Source: a virus
Strand: one strand, 5' to 3'
DNA: 42,977 nucleotides
Virus record (IMG/VR): IMGVR_UViG_3300028298_000013
Location: 1-42,977 of that record
Notes under the pieces: generated by a model
Seen by the model: only the letters and a program-made list of their open reading frames with translations
Told to the model about the DNA's origin: nothing
Database searches by the model: none
Shown: piece by piece, positions 1-7,330 of the stretch
How positions within the stretch are numbered: position 1 is the stretch's first letter
How the letters are laid out: every line of letters begins with the position of its first letter
Made by a program: the position numbers and the translations under genes

Positions 1-161
1 TTCCCCAACAGCGCGTCTTTTTACTTCCGTGGTGGAGATCTTCCGCATGGTAAATGCGGTCGTTCCATTCACGGTTGTATCTGCGGCGAGAGTGGTGCAA
101 AGAGCGTTAAAATTAACGAACAGCTTTCTGAGCATTGGATAAAGAGCTGCCCACGCCATTC
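1..161. repeat. Terminal direct repeat, copy 1 (circular join)
   Basis: This stretch is repeated at the far end of the window (42817-42977), offset by 42,816 bases. The only difference I find is T at 127 against C at 42943. The change turns AGA into AGG on the minus strand, so arginine is kept. A single reading frame continues across the join, which shows that the two ends meet. The repeat is either the overlap left by assembling a circular or circularly permuted genome, or a genuine short terminal redundancy. The single difference suggests sequence variants in the sampled population. Confidence 0.9.
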
Positions 162-396
162 CATTAACGTCAACGTCCTTATACGCCTCTTCCGGTTCAT
201 CCCTCACAGGCTCGTCTATCTCATTTTCGATGAAATAGGTGGCCCAATAATTCGTAGTGCCAAGAACTTCCCGATCCAGTTTCGATAGCACAAAGTTGAA
301 GCTATTGAGCATCTTACTGACAACGTAGAGAAGATCCGCTTGCGTACAGCCGCCCATTCGTATCTTAGCGATTGAATTCGATCTGTTAATGGTCAT
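1..396 (-). CDS. Poly-serine virion-type protein, N-terminal part (continues across the join)
   Basis: The ATG at 396 follows a good ribosome site (AAAGGGAGATGG). The frame stays open to base 1 and continues at 42816 down to a stop at 42271, giving a circular-genome protein of about 313 residues. This part encodes residues 1-132: a mixed alpha/beta-looking N-terminal domain without a signal peptide (MTINRSNSIAKIR at the start, acidic patch around residues 60-72). The C-terminal 120 or so residues, at the other end of the window, are nearly pure serine. I do not recognise the N-terminal domain. The gene lies between small structural-type genes downstream of the capsid gene, so a virion role (fibre or head decoration) is likely but inferred. 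Confidence 0.85.
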   Translation of the reverse strand, partial: MTINRSNSIAKIRMGGCTQADLLYVVSKMLNSFNFVLSKLDREVLGTTNYWATYFIENEIDEPVRDEPEEAYKDVDVNGMAWAALYPMLRKLFVNFNALCTTLAADTTVNGTTAFTMRKISTTEVKRRAVGE

Positions 397-405
397 AAGC
401 CATCT

Positions 406-418
406 CCCTTTTTATGTG
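406..418 (-). promoter_or_regulatory. Leader motif CACATAAAAAGGG, copy 1
   Basis: The minus strand reads CACATAAAAAGGG and runs into the ribosome site of the gene starting at 396. Nearly the same string precedes the genes at 770 (794-806) and 41867 (41876-41889). It could be a shared translation enhancer with an A-rich tract before the Shine-Dalgarno, or part of a phage-specific late promoter. The sequence alone does not decide. Confidence 0.4.
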
Positions 419-419
419 G

Positions 420-453
420 GAGAGCCGGCGGCCGGTGAGGACCGCCGGATCTC
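420..453 (-). terminator. GC-rich hairpin after the 101-residue gene
   Basis: Bases 420-431 pair with 442-453 in a 12-position stem with one mismatch (424 against 449) around a 10-base loop. It lies just after the stop of the gene at 465-770 and just before the leader motif of the next gene. No T-run follows on the minus strand, so it is not a textbook intrinsic terminator. It may be a weak terminator, an RNA-stabilising 3' hairpin or a processing site. A hairpin in the equivalent position is present at 41901-41935. Confidence 0.55.
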
Positions 454-464
454 TGGTTTTTGGC

Positions 465-770
465 TTAACGAGCGATAATGATCAGACGGATAGAAACTCC
501 GGTCCAATCATTAGCAGCCGTTGCTCCATCCGCTTTCACTTGCTTGATGGTGATTACAAGCCCCGAAAAAGAGACTTGCAGGATCGTATTCGCGGCATCA
601 AGACCCGCCTCGAACACCGGGATCACAGCCGCGATCTCCGTCACTTTGTCCGTGGCTCGCACCAAAGTCAAAGTATCAGAAGCCGCTGCCGGCACAACTG
701 TCTTGACGAGGATTTTCCAATCCCCCGCCATTTCCGTATCAACTACCTTTGTTCCTGCGATAGCACCCAT
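465..770 (-). CDS. Small structural-type protein downstream of capsid gene
   Basis: Encodes 101 residues, starting ATG at 770 with a strong AAAGGAG site 7 bases upstream. The protein is beta-rich and has no cysteine: MGAIAGTK at the start, an alternating Val/Leu/Ile pattern, and IRLIIIAR at the end. It directly follows the major capsid gene, the usual place of decoration, head-completion or minor head proteins, and precedes the poly-serine gene. No family is recognised. A role as capsid decoration protein is a positional guess. Confidence 0.8.
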   Translation of the reverse strand: MGAIAGTKVVDTEMAGDWKILVKTVVPAAASDTLTLVRATDKVTEIAAVIPVFEAGLDAANTILQVSFSGLVITIKQVKADGATAANDWTGVSIRLIIIAR

Positions 771-793
771 GACTTTCTCCTTTGGGGTAGATA

Positions 794-806
794 CCCCTTT
801 TATGTG
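794..806 (-). promoter_or_regulatory. Leader motif CACATAAAAGGGG, copy 2
   Basis: Lies between the capsid gene stop (824) and the start at 770. It is one A shorter than the copies at 406-418 and 41876-41889. Here it leads into a small inverted repeat, GGGGTATCTACCCC (784-797 region), and then an AAAGGAG ribosome site. It may control translation or mark a late promoter. Function unknown. Confidence 0.35.
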
Positions 807-823
807 TTTAGGTTATCGTTTGC

Positions 824-1846
824 TTAAGCGGTTGTCGCTTTAGCGGCTGCGGTTGCGATCGTGATCATTCCGTAATCCTCGGAATTGAACACCGGCTTGA
901 TGACGCCGAAAATACGACCCGCGGCAATACCCCATTTGTTTTTGTAATCCTTTTCTTCTTCGGTCCAGCGTTCATCCTCGCCGATACCCATGATCCCGGC
1001 TTGCTGCCCCAAAAGAATGGCGCGCGCGCAAGTGACGGATCCGGTGTTCGTGAAGTAGTACGCCAGCTCATGCTGATAGATGATCAGACCGTTGTATTCT
1101 GCGACCGCGCCCGACATGATCGGATTGGAACTGCCGCGGACGTTCGCTTCGCGCTGGATCTGATTGAAAACGGGATCCTTACGCAACGCGGAGAATTGAT
1201 ACGGGTGCATGATCACCACATATTTCGACTCGCCAGTTTCCTGAGAGTTTTCCATCTTGATCGGACGGACCTTCGGGGATACCGTCAATGCCAGTTCCTT
1301 CGCGGCATCGAGGACCTTCGTGTCCATCACCATCCCGGCCGTGAGGGAGTTATCCGCTCCGGCAGCTCCCGCCCAGATCGCGCGACCGGCGCTGGGGGAA
1401 GTAGGCGTATTCGCGAACGTTTTCGCGGTGACGCCGGACAGCTTGTTCAGGATCTCGCGGTCAATACGCTCGGCCCACCAAATTTTGAGTTTCTCTTTGG
1501 CGTCCTTACGCATTTGATACGCGACCTTCTTTTCGTCCATACGACCCTTGAGCCGGACCGCGTGACGGAGCTGGTCGATATGCAGCTCGTTCTGGAACGT
1601 GAGGATTTCTTCTTCGTTTCCTTCAAGCTCGTCATCCCCTTCAACGCCATCCCCGGAGAGCTTCGTCGAAAGACCGAACTCGATGTATTCCCCTGCGCTC
1701 TTTTGCAGATCCCGACAAACTTGAATCGGAGAATTGGCAGACTCGCCCATAAACCGGTTCATGAACAGCATTGTCGGAACATCCGCGAAAAGCTCCTTGT
1801 ACCAGAGCTTCGCGCGTAACGCCGCGATTGATTGTGTGTTTGCCAT
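824..1846 (-). CDS. Major capsid protein, N4-gp56 family
   Basis: Encodes 340 residues, starting ATG at 1846 with AAAGGGG upstream. The sequence has the features I associate with the N4-gp56 major capsid family: an N-terminal segment WYKELFADVPTMLFMNRFMG, the GEYIEFGLSTKLSGDGVEGDDELEGNEE stretch, which is the classic substrate-binding-like conserved block, then LRHAVRLKGRMDEKK and later WGIAAGRIFGV. It forms the icosahedral shell with an HK97-type fold (family knowledge). It sits immediately after the scaffold-like gene and portal gene in the usual head-gene order. The family is also found in podoviruses that lack an N4-type virion RNA polymerase, and none is seen here. This is one of the surest calls in the window. 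Confidence 0.95.
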   Translation of the reverse strand: MANTQSIAALRAKLWYKELFADVPTMLFMNRFMGESANSPIQVCRDLQKSAGEYIEFGLSTKLSGDGVEGDDELEGNEEEILTFQNELHIDQLRHAVRLKGRMDEKKVAYQMRKDAKEKLKIWWAERIDREILNKLSGVTAKTFANTPTSPSAGRAIWAGAAGADNSLTAGMVMDTKVLDAAKELALTVSPKVRPIKMENSQETGESKYVVIMHPYQFSALRKDPVFNQIQREANVRGSSNPIMSGAVAEYNGLIIYQHELAYYFTNTGSVTCARAILLGQQAGIMGIGEDERWTEEEKDYKNKWGIAAGRIFGVIKPVFNSEDYGMITIATAAAKATTA

Positions 1847-1881
1847 TGTCTTATACCCCTTTCAAAAGGATAGTGTTACGC

Positions 1882-2934
1882 CTAGAAAGTTTCGAGGATC
1901 CTGTCTCTTTGCGATTTCGGGAGTTTACCGAACTGAGCCTCCGGCATGTCAAGAAGCTCTTGGATCGTGTAATCCCCAGAAGCCGCGGCCCCGCCACCCG
2001 CTCCGGTCGTAACTGGTTTTTTCTTGTTTGTTTCGATACGTTCCGCACGTTCTTGATTCGTTCGAGCTTCTTCCTCGATCTTTTTCTGAACGTCAGTTTT
2101 CCCGCCTTCGGCTTTGAGTTTCGCTTCGATTGCCGGCCAATCCGGATGAGCTTTAACGAGATTGTAGGTCGCTAGGACCACGTTCCCACCGCGGCGGTGA
2201 ACATCCGCGACTTCGGCCTTTGCGTCCTCATCGTTAATCAAGAGTTTATCAGCGTAAGGCAACACCAAATTAAGATCGGGAGCTTTCTCTTTCGCGCGAA
2301 GCACCCAATTTTCCATTTGAAGGGTTTGAAGGCGTTGATCCGCTGCCGGAGCTGCCGGGGCTTCTTTCTTCCCCGCAAGAATTTTCTTGAGCTGCGCCGC
2401 GGTCAGTAAATCATCGTCGTCAAGACCATTGAACGGATCATGTTCCGCTTCTTCCGTGGCTTTCGCCTCGGCTTCAGCTTTCTCGCGTTCAAGTTGCTCC
2501 CTTGCTTCCTCTTTCGCTCGCTGGAACTTGAGCGTATCCGTTTCCCGTTGCGAATCCTGCCGTTTCCTGCGTTCTTTTCTGAGCTCAAAAAACAAAGCTC
2601 GCTCTGTCGGAGAGTATCCGGTGATGTCAACCTCATCGAGTGGCTTCTCCGCTGCCGCCTCAATGCTTTTCTTTCTCTCGACCTCTGCGGCGGTCGTATC
2701 CGCGGCCTCTTTTTCTTTCGCCTTGGCTGCTTCGGCGTCCTTTTCAGCGGGGGTATCCGCTGCTTTTGAAGTCTTTTCCTCTTTCTTGAGAACTACGGTG
2801 TCCGGATCCATCTCGTCCGGGGCATCTTCCGGTGAACTTTCGACGAGTTTTTGTTCTTCCGGGGACAATTCAAGCCCTTGGTCGATCTTATTCTCGATTT
2901 TCTCAAGTTTTTCTGTCGCTATTGGCTCGGTCAT
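1882..2934 (-). CDS. Scaffold-like head assembly protein
   Basis: Encodes 350 residues from ATG 2934 (AGGGAGA ribosome site); a longer in-frame start at 2961 lacks a good site. The protein is highly charged, rich in Glu, Lys and Ala, and strongly predicted by eye to form coiled coil over residues 1-210. A C-terminal part carries LQTLQMENWVLRAKEKAPDL and a Gly/Ala linker before the acidic-basic tail (SQRDRILETF). Size, composition and position between portal and major capsid genes match phage scaffolding proteins, which organise capsid subunits and then leave or are cleaved. No protease gene is seen next to it, so removal may be by exit rather than proteolysis (inference). Confidence 0.8.
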   Translation of the reverse strand: MTEPIATEKLEKIENKIDQGLELSPEEQKLVESSPEDAPDEMDPDTVVLKKEEKTSKAADTPAEKDAEAAKAKEKEAADTTAAEVERKKSIEAAAEKPLDEVDITGYSPTERALFFELRKERRKRQDSQRETDTLKFQRAKEEAREQLEREKAEAEAKATEEAEHDPFNGLDDDDLLTAAQLKKILAGKKEAPAAPAADQRLQTLQMENWVLRAKEKAPDLNLVLPYADKLLINDEDAKAEVADVHRRGGNVVLATYNLVKAHPDWPAIEAKLKAEGGKTDVQKKIEEEARTNQERAERIETNKKKPVTTGAGGGAAASGDYTIQELLDMPEAQFGKLPKSQRDRILETF

Positions 2935-2997
2935 GTGTTCTCCCTGTATTCTCGCGCTCAAGGCGCGTATATCGCTCCGGGAAGGTCCCGAAACGTG

Positions 2998-5220
2998 TTA
3001 TTTTGCTGGTTTCTTGACACCCGCGGCCGCCGCCGCTGCCTGTGCTTGCGCGTATTGCTTGATTCTGTTCATGATCTCGGTCTTGTTCGGAAGGTCCATG
3101 AACTCGATGAACACGTCCGGCGGCAGAGGAACGCCGCTTTGCGCCAACTGTACGAGATCCTCGAACGTTTCCTCGCGGATCGTGTCCGGTGCTCCAGCCT
3201 CGGAGATCTGGACGTTGTATTTTCCATCGTCAATCATCGTGAGGTACGCGTCCAAGCGCGCCCGGCTCAGATTATTCTCTTTGATGAATTTCTGGCCCAG
3301 CACTTTCTCCAGTTTCGCGCTGTCAAAGAGAATGGGAAGGATCGAGAATAGGAACTGCCCGATCATGATCTTTGTATAGCGGAAGTTCTCGAAGCTCGGC
3401 TGGAGGATGGTGATCGCTTGCCGGATGCGTAACGCGATCGCCTTGCCGCTGGGATTCGCGCTGTCCTGCATCGACAACAGATCTGAATTGATGCCGGACA
3501 CTTCTTTGAAATCGTCGTTTGCGGCCTTCTCCCGGAGTCCGTTCGCGACCGATGGCTCCATAGGATGAATCCGCTCAAGCGTCGAGCCTTTCTTCTTCTG
3601 GATGGTGATCCCGGCCACCGCTCCAAAGTTCTGAAGCTCGGTCCACTTGTCCGGGGTGAGCGCGTCCTCATCCCCGATCCAGCCGCTATTCGCGGACGTA
3701 TTGAGAATGTGAAGGAACTGCGACCGGCTCTTATTCTTCTCGCGCTGCGGATCCTTCAGCGACCGGACCAGCCCTTGATATCTCAGCTCTGGTTTATCGG
3801 CCTCCGGCGCCCACTCCGCGATATACCGGAAGAATGGGAATCCAGAGTAATACGGCTCGAAGGGACTATCCTGCAATCCATCGGTGAGAAAGAGCGCGCC
3901 GGCTTGAACCGCCACCTGCATTTTCACGACCTTCCGTTTCCGGATCGCGTACTGGACCTTAACGCTCTCAAGCGTAGGCGGGACCGGCTCCTGCAAATCA
4001 TCGACCGGAGGCGGTGTGCTGGTACTCTGCCCGACCTTCGCGACCACAGCCCGGATCCCGCGGATACGAAGCACGTCCTCCGCGGCCGCTTTCATCATCT
4101 TGTCGTGTTCCATGCGCTGCCGGCGGCTGATCTCCGCTTGCGCGCCTTCCTCGCTATCGAATTCCTCAATAGCGCCATCCTTCACGAAATACACGAACCA
4201 TTTATCGACGTACGTTTTTTTCCAGTATTCGATCACGGTCACGGCCTGTTGATCGCCTTGCATCTCCTCGCTCCCGCCGTCATCGAGCTGCCCTCCGCGG
4301 GGGACGATTGGATCGTTGCCGTAATCGGATTCATCACCGCTTGGCACGTTCTGCACGTTCGAGATAATCACGCTCAGAGAATCATCGACTTGCTCGTCGA
4401 TCTCTTTATCCTTGTCCGGGTACAGTTGCTTCAGACGCGCCTTCGTCAATCGCTGGACCTTGAACCCGAACCCGCAATCACTCAGATCGTACTCGACGCC
4501 CTGCGGATCCATGAAGATCTTGAACGGACCAAGATTCGGGATCTTGAGCTGCCCGAAGATCGGGTCCTCGTCATAATCGATATGAAACTCCAGCCAGTTC
4601 TTCCCGGCTTTCTCCCCGCCGGAGAAAAGATAGCTCATCTTGAAATTAAGATGCGACACCTTCTCGATGTGATCAATGGCTTTATCCATAACGGACGTGA
4701 AAGTCTCGTCCTCGCCGCCTTCCGGGAACGCTTGGATCCGCGCTTTCGTCTGGATCAGATGACCAGTTACGAGCTGGACCAGCGGTTTGATCTTGTTGAA
4801 TACCATGACCGGTCGATGTTGCCGGATGAGATCTTGCTTGTCCTGTTCTTCCCATTGCTCGCCAAGACAGAACTCGATATCCTCTTTCGCTTCAGTCACC
4901 CACTTCGAGTCGGACCTTATCGCGATCGGGAGATTCGTCAATATCTCTTTGGTTAGGACCTCAAGATCTTGATCGCTGGCCTCGCTCCCAGCCTTTTCTT
5001 CTTCTTTGGGTATGCCCGAAGCCTTGTCTGGATCCATCATTTCTTCGTCCGATCCATCGTCGATGCCCGCGACTTCCGACTCCGGGACTGTGGTGCTCGC
5101 GGCTGGCTCTGCCTTTGCTTCCGTTTCTTCAACGTCGCCAACCTCAAGCAAATTCTTCCGCGGTCGTTGATTAAGCTCGTCTTTGACCTTCGATAGCTTC
5201 TGTTTCTTCTTTTTCGGCAT
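2998..5220 (-). CDS. Portal protein, P22-like
   Basis: Encodes 740 residues, ATG at 5220 after GGGAGCC, 1 base after the TerL stop. Residues 1-80 are basic then acidic and probably disordered. The conserved core begins around residue 90, with FCLGEQWEEQDKQ, RPVMVFNKIKPLVQLVTGHL, a DP-containing wing and later FRYIAEWAPEADKP, PQREKNKSRSQ and KEVSGINSDLLSMQDSANPSGKAI. This arrangement is typical of P22-type portals, which form the dodecameric DNA gate at one capsid vertex. The last 15 residues are Ala/Gln-rich. The N-terminus carries a KLSKV string also found several times in the giant polyvalent protein. Position between TerL and scaffold supports the call. Confidence 0.92.
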   Translation of the reverse strand: MPKKKKQKLSKVKDELNQRPRKNLLEVGDVEETEAKAEPAASTTVPESEVAGIDDGSDEEMMDPDKASGIPKEEEKAGSEASDQDLEVLTKEILTNLPIAIRSDSKWVTEAKEDIEFCLGEQWEEQDKQDLIRQHRPVMVFNKIKPLVQLVTGHLIQTKARIQAFPEGGEDETFTSVMDKAIDHIEKVSHLNFKMSYLFSGGEKAGKNWLEFHIDYDEDPIFGQLKIPNLGPFKIFMDPQGVEYDLSDCGFGFKVQRLTKARLKQLYPDKDKEIDEQVDDSLSVIISNVQNVPSGDESDYGNDPIVPRGGQLDDGGSEEMQGDQQAVTVIEYWKKTYVDKWFVYFVKDGAIEEFDSEEGAQAEISRRQRMEHDKMMKAAAEDVLRIRGIRAVVAKVGQSTSTPPPVDDLQEPVPPTLESVKVQYAIRKRKVVKMQVAVQAGALFLTDGLQDSPFEPYYSGFPFFRYIAEWAPEADKPELRYQGLVRSLKDPQREKNKSRSQFLHILNTSANSGWIGDEDALTPDKWTELQNFGAVAGITIQKKKGSTLERIHPMEPSVANGLREKAANDDFKEVSGINSDLLSMQDSANPSGKAIALRIRQAITILQPSFENFRYTKIMIGQFLFSILPILFDSAKLEKVLGQKFIKENNLSRARLDAYLTMIDDGKYNVQISEAGAPDTIREETFEDLVQLAQSGVPLPPDVFIEFMDLPNKTEIMNRIKQYAQAQAAAAAAGVKKPAK

Positions 5221-5221
5221 A

Positions 5222-6706
5222 TTAGGCTCCCATTGCTGACGCGTATTGCGGGACCATTGATCCCGATTTACGCCGGCTATACATGTCTCTCGTCTTGATT
5301 ATTGGCGCGAATTGAAGTCCCCATATCGCCAGCTTGCGCGCGTCCCATGAGTTTGGGCTTCGTCCGATCCGCTCTTTAATGTCCTCTTTATCCTCGAGCT
5401 GGATCCTACCGCGCTGGTTCATGAAATATTGCTCGCAAGTTCCTTCCTCAAGCGCGACCTCGTTATCGTTCACGGATATCAATCCTTGCTCCATCAGCTC
5501 CCGGACGTAGAACGCGCACTCTGCCCGATGATTCTGATACTGGCTGTCTACTTGCTGCGTGTCTGAACATGAGCCGTGGAACTCGATCCAGTTGATCTCA
5601 AGATTGTCCGGGGCCATCTTCTTCGCCACGTCCAGATAAGGACCGCCCAGCCCGTCGCAATCAACGACGATCGCGATCTGCCCATGTGGGAAATGCTTCT
5701 TCTGCATGATCATGATCTCGCCGGCGCCTTCCACCGCGTCGCACTTCGGGATCAGTTTCTCATCGACGAGCTGGCCGTTATCGAATACGGTGATAACCAT
5801 GTCATCATCCCCGAACCGGGCCGGGTCCACTCCGATCGAGCCTTTACGAATAGGCTGGATTATCTGCCGGTCGATACATTTCCGGTATAAGTCCTCAGAT
5901 ACCACGGTGTTCACGCTCGTTGACGGTACCTTGCCGAGAACGCGCCCCATCCACCGCGGATCTTTGCCGGAGCCGTCAGCGTTCCACTTCACGCGCTTCT
6001 CATCGACCCACGCCTTTGACACCAGCCCCGGAATGACCTCGCGGCCCTCGATCACGTTCGGAGAATCAAGACAGGACAGCTCCAGAACCTTGTGATGAGT
6101 CGTATCCTTGATCATCTTCGCGAAACGCCCGGTCGATTGAATGGGATTCCCGATAATCAACATCTTCGAGTTATGCGACGTCATGATCGCTTCCGCTTGA
6201 TCAAAGATCAGCTCCTCGACCGCTTGCGCCTCAGAGATAACGACGAGAATGTTCGGAGAATGATAACCTTGGAACTTCCCGACCGATTGATTCACTTCCT
6301 TCGTCGTAAATCCTTCGACAAACCAATCATGATCGAGCATGAGCTTCAGACTCATCAGATCGCCATCGAGCTTGACCTTCGCGTTCTTGTACCGGCTGGA
6401 TAGCTCCATCCACATGATGTCTTTAACTTGGCGCTGCGACGGAGCGGTGAGAATAACCTTCGAGGGATAATGCGAGTATAAGAACCAGAGCGCGACAGCG
6501 GAGGCGATATAATCTTTGCCGAGCGCGTGACCGGAGGGAACAACGACTTTTTTATTATTGCGGAGAGCTTCGAGGATCTTTACTTGCCCGGCCCAGATCT
6601 TATCAATGCCGAGGATCTCGCGAACAAAGAACTGCGGATCGTCTTTGATCCGGTCCCGGAACTGTTTAGCTTCCAGCTTCTTCGTCGCGCTTTGTGGAAT
6701 AGGCAA
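5222..6706 (-). CDS. terL: Terminase large subunit
   Basis: Encodes 494 residues from a TTG start at 6706 inside the end of the preceding gene (41-base overlap). The ATPase half has a Walker A-like loop SGHALGKD (residues 58-65), a coupling segment ILTAPSQRQV, and a Walker B region ILVVISEAQ (153-161) in which Ser stands where Asp is usual. The C-terminal nuclease half has IGVDPARFGDDD (Asp 294, with Asp 300-302), VVDCDGLGG (about 347-355) and SWDARKLAIWG near 455-465, fitting the RNase H-like nuclease of packaging terminases. It pumps DNA into the prohead and cuts concatemers. It forms a packaging-head operon with the genes on both sides. Confidence 0.95.
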   Translation of the reverse strand: MPIPQSATKKLEAKQFRDRIKDDPQFFVREILGIDKIWAGQVKILEALRNNKKVVVPSGHALGKDYIASAVALWFLYSHYPSKVILTAPSQRQVKDIMWMELSSRYKNAKVKLDGDLMSLKLMLDHDWFVEGFTTKEVNQSVGKFQGYHSPNILVVISEAQAVEELIFDQAEAIMTSHNSKMLIIGNPIQSTGRFAKMIKDTTHHKVLELSCLDSPNVIEGREVIPGLVSKAWVDEKRVKWNADGSGKDPRWMGRVLGKVPSTSVNTVVSEDLYRKCIDRQIIQPIRKGSIGVDPARFGDDDMVITVFDNGQLVDEKLIPKCDAVEGAGEIMIMQKKHFPHGQIAIVVDCDGLGGPYLDVAKKMAPDNLEINWIEFHGSCSDTQQVDSQYQNHRAECAFYVRELMEQGLISVNDNEVALEEGTCEQYFMNQRGRIQLEDKEDIKERIGRSPNSWDARKLAIWGLQFAPIIKTRDMYSRRKSGSMVPQYASAMGA

Positions 6707-6899
6707 GTTTAATAACCTCTGAGAGCTTCAGCTCACCGCTCACGTTTAATTCTTTAACCGCGTCCGGAACTGTCTTGTCCCATACCTTGAGATAGATCTT
6801 GATCTTGTTTTCTTCACTCAGTCCATTCCAGCGCTTTTGATTCAACCAATTCAAAACCATCGTCTTGGTCCGGATCTGATCTACGCTTAACTGAGCCAT
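6666..6899 (-). CDS. Candidate small terminase subunit
   Basis: Encodes 77 residues, ATG at 6899 with AAGGATGG upstream. It is the first gene after the intrinsic terminator at 6953-6986 and overlaps the TerL start by 41 bases, suggesting coupled translation. The protein is helical, with an N-terminal segment QIRTKTMVLNWLNQKRW, then IKIYLKVWDKTVPDAVKELNVSGELKLSEV. The LNVSGEL tail resembles the C-terminal end of some small terminase subunits, but a full DNA-binding helix-turn-helix is not obvious and the protein is short for that role. The call rests mainly on position before TerL. Confidence 0.55.
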   Translation of the reverse strand: MAQLSVDQIRTKTMVLNWLNQKRWNGLSEENKIKIYLKVWDKTVPDAVKELNVSGELKLSEVIKLAYSTKRDEEAGS

Positions 6900-6952
6900 G
6901 ATTTTTCCATCCTTTCAGCAAGCCATGTCTTATCCTATTCCGCTTTTCGAGT

Positions 6953-6986
6953 AAAAAAAAGAGCCGGACGATTAATCCGACTCTTT
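6953..6986 (-). terminator. Intrinsic terminator before the packaging operon
   Basis: On the minus strand an 11-base-pair stem (bases 6986-6976 with 6968-6958, one G-T wobble) encloses a 7-base loop. It is followed by an uninterrupted run of T (the eight A at 6953-6960 on the plus strand). This is a textbook Rho-independent terminator. It would stop transcripts from the promoter at 7028-7057 and read-through from the early genes before they reach the terminase, unless anti-terminated. Confidence 0.92.
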
Positions 6987-7020
6987 ATTTACAGGGCTTT
7001 CGCTTTTTAGAGAGCTTCAT
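6985..7020 (-). CDS. 11-residue mini-ORF ahead of terminator (leader peptide candidate)
   Basis: An ATG at 7020 opens MKLSKKRKPCK, ending in TAA at 6985 at the very base of the terminator stem. The ATG lies about where the upstream promoter would start transcription, so the message would be almost leaderless. A short basic peptide whose stop sits in the terminator hairpin resembles an attenuation leader, but translation is unproven and chance is possible. Confidence 0.3.
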   Translation of the reverse strand: MKLSKKRKPCK

Positions 7021-7027
7021 ACCTCAG

Positions 7028-7057
7028 ATTATTACGTTCCGAGATATTCTCCGTCAA
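7028..7057 (-). promoter_or_regulatory. Sigma70-like promoter
   Basis: The minus strand has TTGACG (7057-7052), a 17-base gap and TAATAAT (7034-7028). This gives five of six matches to the -35 box, and five of six to the -10 box if AATAAT with an 18-base gap is used. It is the best bacterial promoter I found. The expected start is near 7021, so the primary product would be a terminated RNA of roughly 70 bases ending at 6953, or a regulated message for the packaging and head operon. The region 6900-7130 holds no other gene that I can support. Confidence 0.7.
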
Positions 7058-7130
7058 CCTAAAAACGTTAAAAATCTTTGATTGTGCTACCAGTAACGCT
7101 TTTTCTTCGTTTTAAACGCGATATGAGCGA

Positions 7131-7328
7131 TCATTTTATCTTGCCGGTCATAAACCTCGACCCCGAACAAGCGTAATCGCGGATCGCTTTCATGCTTTTC
7201 CTTTCCTCTGTTGGAAAGATGATCCCGCATTTTAAACACTTCCGGACGCGCCGGATGAATAACGAGCGCTTGATCGTCCTAACAACTTCCGTCCGTAATG
7301 ATCCGCACATGAATCCCGGACACCGCAT
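7131..7328 (-). CDS. Zinc-ribbon protein, NrdR/Ogr-like N-terminal type
   Basis: Encodes 65 residues, ATG at 7328, 2 bases after the previous stop, with GGGAGA inside that gene as ribosome site. It begins MRCPGFMCGS and continues RTEVVRTIKRSLFIRRVRKCLKCGIIFPTEE. Two Cys pairs (3 and 8; 31 and 34) with the IRR-RxCxxCGxxFPTEE signature match the zinc-ribbon half of NrdR-type regulators and resemble Ogr/Delta phage activators. The first pair is spaced CX4C rather than CX2C. The ATP-cone of NrdR is absent. Lying right upstream of the promoter and terminator before the head genes, it is a plausible late-gene regulator (inference). Confidence 0.75.
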   Translation of the reverse strand: MRCPGFMCGSLRTEVVRTIKRSLFIRRVRKCLKCGIIFPTEERKSMKAIRDYACSGSRFMTGKIK

Positions 7329-7330
7329 GA

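Noticed and set aside
1882-2961. Head maturation protease in the scaffold region
   Set aside because: The protein is charged coiled coil with no Ser-His catalytic pattern, so I kept a scaffold call only.
3565-4956. Long plus-strand open frame opposite the portal gene
   Set aside because: It is the complement of a strongly supported portal gene, lacks a ribosome site and has no recognisable protein pattern. The GC and codon pattern of the portal leaves stop-free antisense frames.
6900-7130. Possible protein gene in the gap before the packaging operon
   Set aside because: Apart from the 11-codon mini-ORF I see no start with a ribosome site and a long enough frame; the region is explained by promoter and terminator signals.
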